Assembly: GCA_949358305.1 (NCBI GenBank)
Contig: OX442320.1
Span: 8,944,259 to 9,008,258 of the forward strand
Length of the DNA stretch: 64,000 bases
Reading direction: 5' to 3'
Source: Strigamia acuminata
Taxonomy: Eukaryota > Arthropoda > Chilopoda > Geophilomorpha > Linotaeniidae
A program made the position numbers and the translations under genes. The notes beneath the pieces are model-generated. The model worked only from the letters and a program-made list of their open reading frames with translations, made no database searches and was not told the origin of the DNA. Positions 1-13,290 of this stretch are shown here, in pieces; positions within the stretch are counted from its first letter, which is position 1; each line of letters starts with the position of its first letter.

Positions 1-589
1 CACAAAATCAATAATGAGAAAAATCCATACAGCCCCAAAGGCAAAACTAACTCTTATTTCAAAAGTCTTGAGACTACAATAGGACCTCAACCTCTGGTTT
101 TACAGAAAATTCTCCAATTAGGACCTAGGGTCTTATTCACTCCGATCTTAGATGGTCACAGAAAGATTCAATCTCTCAAGATTTAAGCACTTCGGCTGTA
201 GAACACTAAATTAATTTTAAATCGTACAAACATTCCCTCGACTTGTGATTTTGTTTATATTTTACTGAACTTTATCTCAGGTGAAATTTGAAGTCATTGA
301 ACATTCATTTAATTAATTATGCTAAATTTTCTGCCCCTTAAAACTCCAGCAAAATCTTTAAGCTGGCTTCGCTGCCGTAGTGAAGAGTGCTTCAGTTTAC
401 AGCTTTCGGCTTTTACCAGTAGTGTTTATACACACCACCAGTTGGTGAAAAATTCTTGATTATCATTGTTCACAACTAACTTATATAAAATTAGTATATA
501 AAATAAACTTAAAAAACCTAAATAGCACTTTAACTAATTGACCTGAAAATTGTCCCTAAACACATAATGCCTTACACCAAAACACCAAT

Positions 590-656
590 CCACCTGGTGG
601 ATAAACTTAAAACAGCTAAACTGAAGAGAAGTTTTTTTTGTCCACGACTGTACGAC
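590..656. mobile_element. Tc1/mariner-like MITE terminal fragment
   Basis: The sequence contains the block aaacagctaaactgaag followed by a T-run and ttgtccacgactgta. This is the same terminal inverted repeat seen complete at 52274-52485 and 58881-59096. Only one end is recognisable, so this is a decayed or truncated copy. TA at the outer edge and the CAGTCGTGGACAAAA terminus fit the Tc1/mariner superfamily. Confidence 0.6.
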
Positions 657-2100
657 TTACGCCTCCGAGAGTTAACATGTTAAAATCCATGTTAAACATG
701 ACTAAGACTTATGAATGTGCCAAGTCAAATGTTCTATCCTTGGAGTATTAAGAAACACATCTTTAATTCTCACATTCAGCCACACAAACCCAAAAAACAA
801 ATTACTTTTTAATCCTTTAATCCTTTAGACTTCCACCCACACATTAACCTTTAAAAAAAAACTTGACTCCAACTTTTCATTTTCCACCCAAACCATTAAA
901 CCCCTCTCTTCTGCCACCACTTTATTAAATCAACATTGAACTTTAACAAACACCAAAAAAAAATCCTTCAAAAGTATTTTTAAAATGGTTCCCAACAGAC
1001 AACAACCTGGCAATTTGTCAAAACCATTGCATCCCAACACAGCTTCTGATGATGAATAATCTTGATGATGAATAATTACCATAAATTCCATCCATCCTGT
1101 TGATTGACTGCAATCAATGTCACTTCTGATCAATAAATCTCTATCCAGGAAGACAATTTTCTCCCTTAAGCCTTCCTTAATGACTCCACTTTGGTCACTG
1201 GGATCCCATTACATCTCTTAAGGAATTATTTCCCCCTAACACTCTTCTTCCTTACCCCAAATATCAAGACTCATGAATATCTCCCACTCCCATCTAGTTC
1301 AGTCACCCACACTATAATCTATGAGCTTGTTCCCATTTTATTTTATTTTGTTTTATTCTATATCCTTTGGGCCTAAGTCTAAAACGTCCAAGTTGACACT
1401 TTTCCTCTTCGCTTTGTGCTTTGACCTCACCCGGGGGAGTGCCAATCGGCTAGCAGGTGGCGACAAAAGAAAATTGTCTTCCTTTTCATCCTGAAACCGT
1501 CTTATTGGATTAGATGAAGGTGCTTGTGTGTGTTCCGCGTACATCGACTTTCAAATCTCATCCCAGCAGGGATTTCTCCTTCTGCATCACTAGATGAAAG
1601 GTGGAAAAATTAGGACAAGAAAGAATCTTGTAGATTATTTACTTCTCCAGAAATGAAATTGAACCAAGTTAAGAGAGAAACCATAAAAGGATTAGGACTT
1701 TACAGTGAAATTGAAAACTTATAATCATTATTCCTCAAGAGAAATTATTGAATGGAAAGGAAGTATTGGTTTATTGAAGTTGTCAAGCGTTTCCAATCCT
1801 CAAGTTTAAAACTTTTTTACACCTGAGTACGGTGACCACTTCCGAACGAAACCAATTTCTGGCACTGATTAAATATCTTGTAGGTTTTTCAAAGAGTATT
1901 CCCAGACCACCTATCAAAAGAACCACTTTTTACAAAGCACTGAACGATCATTCTAGGGGGAACATTCGGTGCCGTCAGTACTAGGATATCTCTGATGTAG
2001 GATTGTTTTACGGCAAGAAAATCTGCCGTTGACAGATTGGGTGTTCTGTGGTTTCCTCGGTCAGGACCGGCTTAAGAGACGATCGAGCGGTGCATTAATG

Positions 2101-2290
2101 CGTGGACAAAAAAACTTCCTTTCAGTTTAGCTGTTTTAATTTTATCTACCAGGTGGCATAAAAATCCATTAAGTTCAATGACATCAATCTTGACCCGGTC
2201 TCTCGTCTTGCCCTATCAACAGTATTAAAAGATAGACCTGGCAAATAATGATGGATATACTTAAAACAGCTAAACTGGATGTCCGCTGCA
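2101..2290. mobile_element. Tc1/mariner-like MITE, partial copy
   Basis: It starts with gtggacaaaaaaacttcc and runs through the internal sequence shared with the 52274-52485 copy (caggtggcat, ttgacccggtctctcgtctt, agtattaaaagatagac) to aaacagctaaactgg. The right terminal repeat is then lost. It belongs to the same family as 590-656, 52274-52485 and 58881-59096. Confidence 0.65.
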
Positions 2291-4879
2291 CGCTGACGAT
2301 TAAAATTGTGAGTAATTTCATGTTTTGCCACTAGGTGAAACAGACATGACACGATAATTAAAATAAATAAATGATAAACAGTCTCATTGCAATGATTCAT
2401 ACATTAATCATTGGAAATGTTTTATTTGCTGTTAAATCAATACAACTGTACATTTCCTCGCTGACCACAATGATTCCATGGATTCCTAAGATTCCTCATA
2501 GTATTAAAGTAATCCATCATCTTGATAAATGTGATTAAACACCATTGTTTGACTGGATTAAACATTTTCATTAAGCTACTTTTACCTACTATTAATCAAT
2601 GGAATTTAAAAGAATTGCTAATCATCCTTCATTCATTAACTTGAATTTTCCTTTTTTCATTTTTCATTAGGAATTCATTAAAAAGCAAGTTAAAGCTGCT
2701 CATAGATTTTCAACAAGAAATGAAATGAGACTATCTTTCCACTTGACAATTGTCTTGTCAAAGAATTGTTTGCTATCACACTTCTTCCCAACAACTCATA
2801 AAACAAATCTGTCTGCCATCTTACAATTGAATCAACTATTGTCAAACACTTAGCTTGCCTCCACTAGAACAGCTATTCCCAAAACAAAAACTATCAAAAC
2901 CAACATTACTTTTAACTACACACTTAATGGAGTTACTAATGACCATTTCACTTGAATTCCCTATTGATTTCATGTTTCAATCCAGTGCAAATAGAAACAA
3001 ACTAATTAAATGCTTTTAAAGGTATCCCAATGTGCAAAATGAATATAAATAGAAATCTAATTTCAAGCCACTCCAACAGTGTCTGTCATAGTTAAAGCAA
3101 ACCCATTGTATTATCCAAATCCAATGTTTGTTGATGTTTCTCCATTGCAGTCTCTAGAGAAATTTTCTTACAAATCATCTCATATATCTCATGAATGAGT
3201 TAATTTCATGTTTTGTGATTGAAGGCAGATATGTGTGAGAAAAAGAGCCAATTTGTTCTTGCCTTTCTATTCTTTTCTTTGTTTGTTTTTTCAGCAACAA
3301 ATATATAGGCTTAAAAAACAGAAACGAGGGTTGTAACTTGAGGAATTGAGCAGCTTTTAATTTAATGAAAAACAGGAAAAGTCTTCCATCTTAAAACCTT
3401 GTTTTGGACAAATCATAGGAGCGTGTTTCATCAAGATGAATTGCCTCAAGAGTGAGAAGTAGTTTGGACGAACCCACAGTGACTAGGTTCATACAGGAAA
3501 ATAAACCAAGTGGCAAATGGTGCAGAGTTAAAATAGTGTCAGTATTTGTCATGTTTTGGCTGATGTGGAAGACAAATGGCACCAACCCAAACATTTTATA
3601 TCCCTCAAGAGGACTAAAGGTTTTCAACAAGTTAGCTTGATGTATAATTGCCATTCTAGAATAATTTCTCACTCCAGACAGCTTAGCTTTCACACAAATT
3701 AAAAAATAAATACCTTCCCCACAATCCTAACAAGACCTCAAAGTCGCTTCATTTTGCCGCTGCGTTTTTTAAGGTTAGTTCAAATGCATGCGTTGCTGCA
3801 TCGGCTTCAACGCGCAAGCATGAAGTTTAAATATTTCAACTTGTGCGTCATGCGATATAACACATTGGCCTCGACCAATGGGATTTTTCTTTACTCTTAA
3901 GGTCAGACAGAGTATAGTGTATGACAAAGCAGCTTTGGTGCGCTAACACATACGTTAACGCTTGCATGTGAACATACTTGCATTACCTTACTTCTACTTC
4001 TTGTTTAGCGCACAGTTACGTCAACGATGAATGATTGGGTCCCCGAGATGATAATTAAATCAGGACGAAAATGTTCGTCACCCACCGCGATACTTTACTT
4101 TACTTTACTTCCAAGTGTGACCCCAGGTTTAGACCTCACCCTCAGCATAATAATAAATTAATAATCATTAAGATAGTTCAACAAAATTTAAATCAGTATA
4201 CTGAGCTCAAAGTTGCCAGAAGCATAAGCAGTTGGTTTACCACAGACGCGTGTTTATTGCAAATTCCTACTTTAATTAATTTTAATACAATGTCAAAATT
4301 AGTCTTCTGCAAATTAAACCCCCTTCCCCCTAGCCAGGGTCAGATATCCAATAAACAAACCTTGAGGTATAACTTCCTGCGTCTCACCCAAGAACTTGTC
4401 TTAAAATAGTGTTCCATAAATTTTTTTTACTATCCTTCCCCGTTTTCCCTCCCCCTTGTCAGATATCTACACCAGGGCCAAAGAAAACACGGCCCTATGG
4501 TATAAATTCGCAACATTCCCGCAAAACATCCAGTCGGCCCTAGACAGGGGCGGCTCATTTGCCCTCATGTATTACAATTTTTTGAGACAATATAATACCG
4601 CTTACATTACAAGACCGCTTTACTAGTCAGGTTTACGATATATGAGTATAAACAAGTACAAACAGAAGAACCGAAAACGAAACTAAAACTATGGAGCGTG
4701 TCATCTAGCGCGACACTAACTACCGCAACTTGGGAAACTGCGACTACGTATATTTTGGGTTTTTCTTTTTCTAATTCCTAAGAAAGGCTAACAAGGAGAG
4801 CTGCGTATTCCCTTAACCCCCGCGAACCTAACCTTACTGGTTTTTAGATGCAAAACCATTTTTTTGAGACGGCTTGTCG

Positions 4880-4960
4880 CGGTATCCTTTCTGCACCTTG
4901 TGCTGATATTTCTGCTTGCATTCAAGAAGAAATTATAAGCGCAAAGTGCAGAAAAGGTTT
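4880..4960. mobile_element. Small foldback element, about 80 bp (copy 1)
   Basis: The ends tatcctttctgcacctt and aaagtgcagaaaagg are near-complementary, so the segment is imperfectly self-complementary around a centre with ttgcattcaaga. A second copy lies in opposite orientation at 60010-60096, inside DEG/ENaC gene D, and aligns over almost the whole length. No coding capacity; it behaves like a very short MITE. Confidence 0.55.
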
Positions 4961-6070
4961 AAAATTGAAGTAAAACACAAAATATTTTAGTTTTTGAATG
5001 CAGCTAGTGATTGGTGGTTTATATTAAATATCAACGCATAGGCCCTGTCTCTGGTGGCAATTAAGTCTGAATCTGAAAGTAAACATAAAAACCTGCTGGT
5101 TTAAACTATTTTTAGATCGCCAATCAGATGTAGATCCTCTGATTTGATCATAACTTTCTTTATTACATGAATAACAACTGTTTACTTGAAATCGATCGGT
5201 CTTTGTGTCCTGTTTTCAAGTGGAAATTGTTATGAAATACCATTGCAGCTGCTTAACTCTGATAAGTACCACTCTTCAGCTAGATTGAACTCTGCCATTT
5301 GGTGACAGTGTTTTTAAAAACAGCATTACAAAACTTATGATGGAAAAATCTTGGTGCAACAATATTACATCGCTGAAACCCCGAGTGTTTATAAAAAAAA
5401 AACATCTATCTCAAAGCGCACTTTCCTTCTGATAATAAATAAAACGATTTTAATGACATTGATGGCACTTCAAAACTTTACAAACGATTTATTTTAAACC
5501 ATATTTCCAATAAGATGTTTCTGGTTGCTTGAAAGCTGAATAAAACAATTGCTATTGAATATCAATAGAGCCATTAACACAATTTAAACCTTTCAAAACA
5601 TACATAAAAAGAAGACAACCAACGGATCCTGGATATTTTTTGTTGTTTTGACTATGTCAACAAAAAGGAAGAGCGGAAATACTAGCTCCTTGTATCCAAT
5701 TCAATGTTGATTTTATCCTTCTTTTGTCAGCATAGGGCATTAGCCTCACAATTGCGCTCGACATGTAAATGAACCCAAGACGCTCTTTAATCCTTTAAAC
5801 CACACCATGTTGTTGTTTCCGTTTCTCCTGATTAATGCACCAATTGTATGACATCACGTCAGGTATGGTTTTGCTCGCTTCTTCAGCGGCTCCCAAACCA
5901 ATTACCCTTTTCAATCAGCGATCCAAAACTTCGCCCACTTTCTCGCCTCTTCTTATCCCGCTGGATTTTCATTCACAATTGGATGTTGCCTACTGTGATC
6001 TCAGGTGATATTAACTCCCCATGACCTGGAATTAGATTGTCGTAGAAAGTAGAGCACGCCAAGTTCTTGT

Positions 6071-6097
6071 CGGAGATGCCGAACATCGGCATCTCCG
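6071..6097. repeat. Perfect 12-bp hairpin with 3-nt loop
   Basis: Arms cggagatgccga and tcggcatctccg are perfectly complementary and separated by aca. It is GC-richer than its surroundings. Function unknown; chance is possible but a 12/12 match with a 3-nt loop is uncommon. Confidence 0.6.
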
Positions 6098-8330
6098 AAG
6101 CAATTGTGAATACTTTCATGTTTTATCAATAAACGAAACACCTGAAATCAACCGGTTGAAATACGGTATTTGCTCACTTATACTCTGTTCACATTCAAGA
6201 GGATCCCTGGAATCTTTGCTCCCATTGGCCGAGCCATTTCACTTGTGTAGTGATACATAAAAAAAAAACGCCTTTTAAATATATAAACAGCACTGACAGT
6301 TCCGTTACGACATCCTTTGACCCTCTTTTTTCAAATGGATGGATAGGTGTTTATCATTACAAGATTAAACTTTATTCTCCCAGAATCCACTAATTGTCAT
6401 TGGATGACTAATTTGCTAGTTCTTTGGTGCAAAAGCAATAATCAGGTGATCTCAGGAAATGAATTCACCTAAGCAACTGGCATGGAATCTGAACAGTAAA
6501 TATGGTTGCTCACAACAAATTAATTGTTAATTAAAGCGCTCTTGTATACTGGCGCCCTCTTTTAATAAAATAAGCAAGTTCTTGGCACTTTTTTCTGTTT
6601 GAATGAGTTAGCTAGCAGTAATTTGCCAACTCACCAATGAGAATAACTGACTTTAAGCCAAAGTCATAACTCAACATGCAGTTAATTAACATTAGTGCAA
6701 CCCCACAATCCACCGTATGTTACAGCTAGTGTGAACTGACCTTCAGCATTTTTCATCTCTTGTGGTAACTTAGCCTGCAATTCTTCAGTACAACAAGAGA
6801 GAGAATTTCCCCCTTAACACCACAGACTTTGCCCCAAGTTTCTCATTTGCTCCCATAGATCACAGCAAAGTTTCCCCTAATTCTTACGGTACATGGGCAA
6901 ACAACTCAACGACACAGTTACACAACTCCCTGATACCACTGAATTGGAATCACAAAATGAAACATCCAGAATGGCATCTCGGTGTCGGTTCCTTTGATGT
7001 TGCTGAGGCTCAAAAACATCATGAAAACGTCATATTTCAGTGGCGCCACCGCGCAGCCGGCCAGTAGATCACCATGAAGATTCATTGATTTGTTGCAAAT
7101 TTGAACACAAGTAAAGAAACCGTTTGTTAAACATTAAATAAGTTATAAGTTTTAACAAAATAGGAGTCGTTTCATCATCTCTTGTCATCTGCATTTTTTT
7201 ATATACAGGCCGGCCACTAGTGGCGCATGGGCCTCACGTCAGACAGAGTGTTACCATTCTGCATGTTTTATTCCGTATTGTATTCTTCTATCTGTGGACT
7301 AGTCGCGCACACATGGACATTTTAACAACTTCAGCAGATAGTGGCGGCAAAGTGCAAAGTTTGTGTGCCCGACATCTTGATACTGCCGAATCCAAACACT
7401 AAAATGCGTCCAATAATGATAGGTCCACCCCTGCATTGTTATATAAAATAACTTCTGTAATTGTTACAGAAATGACAATTTATTTCTGATATTATTACAA
7501 CAAAATAATGCTATTGCTATATTTCCAAAGTATTCAAACAATAAACAAATAAATAAATCCAAAAAAGCACAAGTGTGAACCAGACAGAAATTTTCTAGTT
7601 TGATTTCAACATCAAGATACCAACCGCAAACTAGACCAACAAATGGTCTTATTTCAAACCCTCTTCCTTCATTTTTCTATCCAAACCCCACACAGCAGTC
7701 GCCTACAATCTCTCTAAACCATTTTTCCCCCTCCGAAGAATCCATTGCGATTTGTCCATCAGGGCGTGTCGAATTGGAAAGACGAAGTACTGGACGACCC
7801 AATAAAAAAAGATTTTTTTTAAAAAAAAATTTATTTGTTGAGCACAAGAAAGGCTATTGAGACATGTTTAAGATCAACGCGAGGCCATGGCTCACTGTCA
7901 CCGTTGCCCACCTGTAATTAAGAGGGCACGTCGAATTAACCCTTTGCAGCCGAGCTTCCTGTGTTGCTAATAATTCAGCTCGCGGTGCAATTTAATGAAC
8001 AAACACGAGCAAATTCAATTGAGGCGTTGAATTGAGACGCAAACGTCCCCCGCGATTAACTCACCCTTACATTACAATATACAGTCAAACACGTCCACAT
8101 TTATATACATACAAATGTGTCACGTGCGTCCAACGAGATAAGGAGGGAATCTTCGAGTGGACGTTTGAGGATCCCTCTGTTGGAACGAGATCAGGGCTCG
8201 AAATGGAAAATTTCACCAAGCGGAACGCCACTTCAGAATTTAAAAAAATAAAAAAAAATAATTCCTACAATTACAAAATCACGAGAAAAAAATTCGTTGC
8301 AACGGTGATCGAAGTACCGAGGTTCAGCCT

Positions 8331-8560
8331 GTACATTATTACAGCTAAAATTCTTTATAACGAATCGCAATATAACGAATTATCGATATAACGAATACCT
8401 AAAAATTAGACTTTGACCGATATCGATATTTTGCAGTATCGCCGATACCGATAATCGGCAACCGAATATCGGCCGATACTGATACCTGCGCCGATATTAA
8501 AATTAAAATTTTTCGGGTTCCTTGCGATTCGTTAGAGAGAGTTTCGACTGTAATAATATA
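8331..8560. mobile_element. Pogo/Tigger-like MITE remnant
   Basis: The left part carries ttctttataacgaatcgc and repeated ataacgaat motifs. The right part ends cgattcgttagagagagtttcgactgta, matching the termini of the complete element at 22812-23392. The interior has many cgatat/atcggc palindromic motifs. A related fragment starts near 8625 (ggttgaacctcgctattacg). Confidence 0.5.
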
Positions 8561-9879
8561 CATGTATGTATTTATTTGTAACGGCGACCCGTCTATGGAC
8601 AAAGAGCTGCTGTAATAATATACAGGTTGAACCTCGCTATTACGAACACCGTTATAACGAATTTTACCGTATTTTACCGATTAAGAGTCGCCCTCGAATA
8701 GAAGCTGCTGCTGAGACACCAAAAATACCGTATTTTTGCAAAAGTACGGTATTGTTTCCGTATTTAACCTCACGAACGATGAACGTATGCTTCGTTCGTG
8801 ACGTTCAGACTTCATTTGTTACATTAAACAAATGTAAGAAACGAAAAACTTAAATTGTAATTGCTGACAAAAATGGCAGTTTTGAATAAGAGCCGATAAA
8901 ATACGGTATTAGAAAAATGGTTGATAAAATGGCAAATCTTTTTTCCCTTCTTTTTTTTGTAGAAAAATATGAATATCCATATTTTTTGATTCATGTTTTC
9001 ATGGGTCGAGGGTTGGCTAAAAACGTTCAAATTTGTGGTTTTTTTTCGTTCTTCGGCTTAAGGGCATCGAGTGTTCGTGACTCCATTTTGGATAAAGAAC
9101 AACGACCTAATCTTATTATCGTGTCATATTTTACTTAAAAAAGAGAGAAAAAAAGTGTAAATTTGAATGGTTTATTAAGCAGCAGATATTGCGTTTATTA
9201 CTATTGTAATTACTGCAACCGTTCGTGAAAGATGGAAAAACAAGATGAGTGTGAGAAAAAGAAATTTTTCTAAAAAAGAGCAATGAATGCTACTCTGAAG
9301 GTCATTTTTTTTAAATAATTTTTTTTAAGAATTTGGAAAAAAAAAAAAAAAAAAAAAAAAAAACTTTTTACTACAATTTCAACTTATTTGTTTTTATTTT
9401 TTCAACAGTTTAATGAATCTGTGCCATTTATTGCTTAGATGACATTGATGCATCCCATCTTGAATTTTTTATGGTTGCACTTTTTTTTATTTAGATTGAA
9501 AAACCAAAGTTTTAAAATAGTCTAGCGAGAAGAAAAAAAGTATTTTAACAAGGACTAAGTGAAATAAAAAAGACGGAATACCTAATAGCACAAATCCTGC
9601 TTTAAACCTAAAGGCTTTACCATTTATTCGAGTGGAATTTTTTTTTTTTTTTTTTTGAAGAATTTATTTCATTGACATAATCCAATTCTGACCAAATGCT
9701 GTCTTTGCATTATCATTATCGAAGACTTCTTTTTTGCCCCCATAAGCCTAATTGTTTTAATTGCCTACACTTTAAAGATGTATCAAACTAGGTTTTCAAA
9801 TTACACAATTATTTTCCCCCCAGATTTATGGATTAATTATGCAGATTAGAATTTTAAGTTTTAATAAGGCTTTTTACAT

Positions 9880-10127
9880 GGTGGCGCTCCACGCGCATGC
9901 GCGTAGCGCAGATGGGTGGCAAAAGCCACGACAACACCATAGGAACAAGAATAAAATTCTGTATATTAATTAATTTTTTTGCTATTTTAAATTTTTAAAT
10001 TAGCAGTTACCTTGGAAAAGGTAATATAAAAATTTAAAATAGCATAAAAATTAATTAAGAAACAGAATTTTATTCTTATGTTCCTATGGTGTTGTCGTGG
10101 CTACGCGCATGCGCGTGGAGCGCCACC
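9880..10127. mobile_element. Long foldback element, arms about 100 bp
   Basis: The left arm begins ggtggcgctccacgcgcatg and continues through ccacgacaacaccatagg and aagaataaaattctgt to gctattttaaattttt. The right arm is its reverse complement, ending gcgcgtggagcgccacc. A roughly 50-bp loop lies near 10000. The left arm carries an extra segment (about 9907-9925). A single-stranded copy would form a long hairpin. No open frame; best read as a foldback or MITE-type transposon. Confidence 0.75.
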
Positions 10128-10169
10128 CAACGATATGTAAAACATTTTTATAAAAATTATCTTAAAAAA

Positions 10170-10625
10170 AAAGTGTGTGCATTTTGTTGAATTTTGTTTG
10201 AATTTTGGTGAATTTTGTTGAATTTTGATAAATTTTGGTGATTTTATGATCAATTTTGATCAAATTTTACTCAGTTTTGATCAAATTTTACTCAATTTTG
10301 ATCAAATTTTACTTAATTTTAATCAGTTTTGTTCATTTTTAATCAATTTTGTTCAATTTTAATGAATTTTGTTCTTTTTAATAAATTGTGTTCAATTTTA
10401 ATGAATTTTGTTCAATTTTAATGAATTCTGTTCAAGTTTGTTCACTTTTAATCAGTTTTGTTCACTTTTAATCAGTTTTGTTCAATTTTAATCAATTTTG
10501 TTCAATTTTAATCAATTCTGTTCAATTTTAATCAATTTTTTTCAATTTTATTCAATTTTATTCCGTTTTATTCAATTTTATTTAATTTTATTCAATTTTA
10601 TTCCGTTTTCTTCAATTTTTTTTAT
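10170..10625. repeat. AT-rich satellite, about 20-bp unit (ttcaattttaatcaattttg)
   Basis: Degenerate tandem copies of a unit of about 20 bp, T-rich on the plus strand, with variants gttcaattttaatgaa and gttcacttttaatcag. The neighbouring array at 11336-12370 is built of the reverse-complement theme (gaacaaaattgaa), so the two form an inverted pair about 700 bp apart. Confidence 0.8.
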
Positions 10626-11335
10626 TGTTTCTTTCTTTTATTTAAAATAACATTTCTAAAATCCTTATTATCAAAATCTAAAAAAAAAAGAAGCCCGAAC
10701 ATAAAAACAAGTATAAAAAATGACAGCTTTGAAAACATTCAATGAAATGTGAGTTTGTGAATTTTTTTCCTTCCTTCCACAATTTTAACCACCAGATGTC
10801 ATTTTCCATCCCCTGTTGTCAATTTGGAACAACTCATCCTCTCTCTCCCTCCTCTTTAAGCCCTCATTTCTTATTCATCATTTTTTTCCCTAATTAATTG
10901 GACCAAATTTCAGTGAGTCATTATTTCTTTTTCAACAAATTTTTAACAACCTTATTTATATCAATAATTTATAAGTTAATGCGAAAACAACTCATAAAAA
11001 TTAAAAATATGCACATTTTGCTTGTAAATCACCGAGTCAAGCACTTGGCTAATACTAATGAGCAGCACGAAGAAGCCGCCCATAATTTCATTCTCTCGAT
11101 TGACCACACCACTTATGTTTCACAATGAAATGTGTTGTTGCGCGCGAATAAAGTAGTTCTAATTCTGGCTCGTCAAAGATAAGCTGCCTCATCTGTCTTC
11201 TTCTTCTTCTTACATTCAAAGAGTTGCACTGTATCGTGTCTTTAATGACGTCAAGCGACTCATTTTCACCTCAATTGGCTGCTGCAACCGAGTACGGCGC
11301 TTGGGATTATTTTTAGTGGCTTTTTTTCAGAGAAA

Positions 11336-12370
11336 GAAAGAAACAATGAAAAAAATTGAACAAAAGTGAATAAAAATGAATAAAAGTGAACAAAACTGAA
11401 GGAAATTGAATAAAATTGAACAAAACTGAAGAAAATTGAATAAAATTGAACAAAACTGAAGGAAATTGAATAAAATTAAACAAAACTGAAGAAAATTGAA
11501 TAAAATTGAAGAAAAGTATGGAAATTGAATAAAATTGAACGAAATTATGGAAATTGAACAAAATTATGAAAATTGAAAAAAATTATGGAAATTGAAAAAA
11601 ATTATGGAAATTGAATAAAATTGAACAAAATTATGGAAATTGAACAAAATTATGGAAATTGAACAAAATTATGGAAATTGAACAAAATTATGGAAATTGA
11701 ACAAAATTGAACAAAATTATGGAAATTGAACAAAATTATGGAAATTGAACAAAATTATGGAAATTGAACAAAATTATGGAAATTGAACAAAATTATGAAA
11801 ATTGAACAAAATTATGGAAATTGAACAAAATTATGGAAATTGAACAAAATTATGGAAATTGAACAAAATTATGGAAATTGAACAAAATTATGGAAATTGA
11901 ACAAAATTATAGAAATTAAACAAAATTATAGAAATTGAACAAAATTATGGAAATTGAACAAAATTATGGAAATTGAACAAAATTATGGAAATTGAACAAA
12001 ATTATGAAAATTGAACAAAATTATGGAAATTGAACAAAATTATGGAAATTAAACAAAATTACAAAAAAAATTGAACAAAACTGAAGAAAAATCGAAGGAA
12101 TATTGAAGAAAAATTGAAGAAAAATAAAAGAAAATTTTAGAAAAATTGAAGATAATTGAAGAAAATTGAAGAAAATTGAAAACAAATAGAAGAAGAATTG
12201 AAGAAAAATTGAAGAAAAATGGGAAAAAAATTGAAGAAAATTTGAAGAAAATTTGAAGAAAATTTGAAAAAAAATTTAACAAAATTTAACAAAGTTTAAC
12301 AAAACCAAACAAAACCTAACAAAATTGAACAAAACAGCACACAATTAAACAAAATAGACCATAATTTAAA
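11336..12370. repeat. AT-rich satellite, 10-bp then 19-bp units
   Basis: The first 200 bases are 10-mers of the type aaaattgaac. The core, about 11560-12050, is a 19-bp unit gaacaaaattatggaaatt in long near-perfect runs. The end degenerates to gaagaaaattgaa. A-rich on the plus strand, opposite to the array at 10170. Open frames inside are by-products of low complexity. Confidence 0.85.
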
Positions 12371-12699
12371 AACAAACAAAAAAAATCAGTTTTTGTTATA
12401 TTTTCCATTATATTTCCCATCGGAATCACTCCCACCCCGCCCCTAACAACTTCCACTTCAAAAATTAAAAATTAAATTCCATTAAGCCTTTTTCCGCTTT
12501 TCAATAAAAACATTTTAATTTTAAGCTCCACAAAATTAATTTTTCTTTTAAACACAATTAAAAAAAATTTCCACACAGCCTAAAATGAATAAAATTTCTC
12601 ATTCCAATTTCCAATTTTCCAACTTTCCCCTCAAAACACAATTCCCATTCTTAAATCACAAAAAAAAAAAAACTCACCAAATTTAAACTGTTATTGCAG

Positions 12700-12808
12700 A
12701 AGAGGGCGCTTGAGTGACAGGAATTCCAACACACCCCTCCACCTTCCACACTTGCCACAACTTGGTTGGCCCTCCATCCGAACGCACGCGTCGCCACGTC
12801 CTCTCTAG
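12700..12808 (+). other. Possible noncoding 5' exon
   Basis: A 109-base segment of clearly higher GC content is bounded by a good acceptor (ttattgcag) and a strong donor (gtaagt). It has stops in the reading frames I checked, so it would be untranslated. It could be a 5' UTR exon of the CCAP-receptor gene, whose first coding exon also begins with a splice acceptor. Only splice-site appearance supports it. Confidence 0.3.
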
Positions 12809-13233
12809 GTAAGTTCTTTTTTATCTCCAAAATTCCCATTCTCTCACCCAATCCCTAATCACGCAAATCAAACTCAACTCCAAATTACACAAACCTAATT
12901 CAAATTTTCCAAAAAATTAAAAAAAAAAAATTATAAAAAAAAAAAATTAAAAAAAAAAAAATTAAAAAAAAATTCAACCAACCACCTTCGCTTCCCCATC
13001 ATAACCCAAAAATTGATTCCTCAAAAAAAAAAAAAAAAAAAAAATTTCGATTTTCTTTTATTTTCTTTAATAACACCTTAAATAACACATTTACCAATCC
13101 TCAGCATTCCAATTTCCAATAATTACATATTCGCATTTTTCCCTTCTGGTCAACAACCCGTGATTGGTCGTCCCCCCATCATTAAATAACAACTTAAGAC
13201 TTCAATATGATCGCTAGATTTCCCATTTGTCGC

Positions 13234-13290
13234 TATAAAAGCATTTCCTTCAGGTGTAATCGACATCCGTCACTCGACTTATTGATTCCT
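13234..13290 (+). promoter_or_regulatory. Candidate TATA promoter upstream of the receptor gene
   Basis: tataaaa at 13234-13240 sits in a GC-flanked context (cgctataaaagc), followed 30-40 bases later by tccgtcactcgac, a plausible initiator region. It lies 2.8 kb upstream of the first coding exon of the CCAP receptor. A transcript starting here would need a donor between about 13300 and 16000. Inference from motif only. Confidence 0.3.

Larger units (their letters stand above)
1..9879. other. Gene-free AT-rich region with scattered transposon remnants
   Basis: I found no exon with convincing splice sites and protein similarity here. Open frames are short and not conserved-looking. The stretch holds fragments of a Tc1-like element (590-656, 2101-2290), a small foldback (4880-4960), a perfect short hairpin (6071-6097), pogo-like fragments (8331-8560 and about 8625-8680), and poly-A runs near 9340-9363. 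The segment 7861-8030 is less AT-rich than its surroundings and unique-looking, and could be regulatory, but nothing in it is diagnostic. Distal noncoding parts of the downstream receptor gene could lie here. Confidence 0.6.

Noticed and set aside
11313-12282. Phe/Ser/Asn-rich minus-strand frames
   Set aside because: Produced by the AT satellite; composition only.
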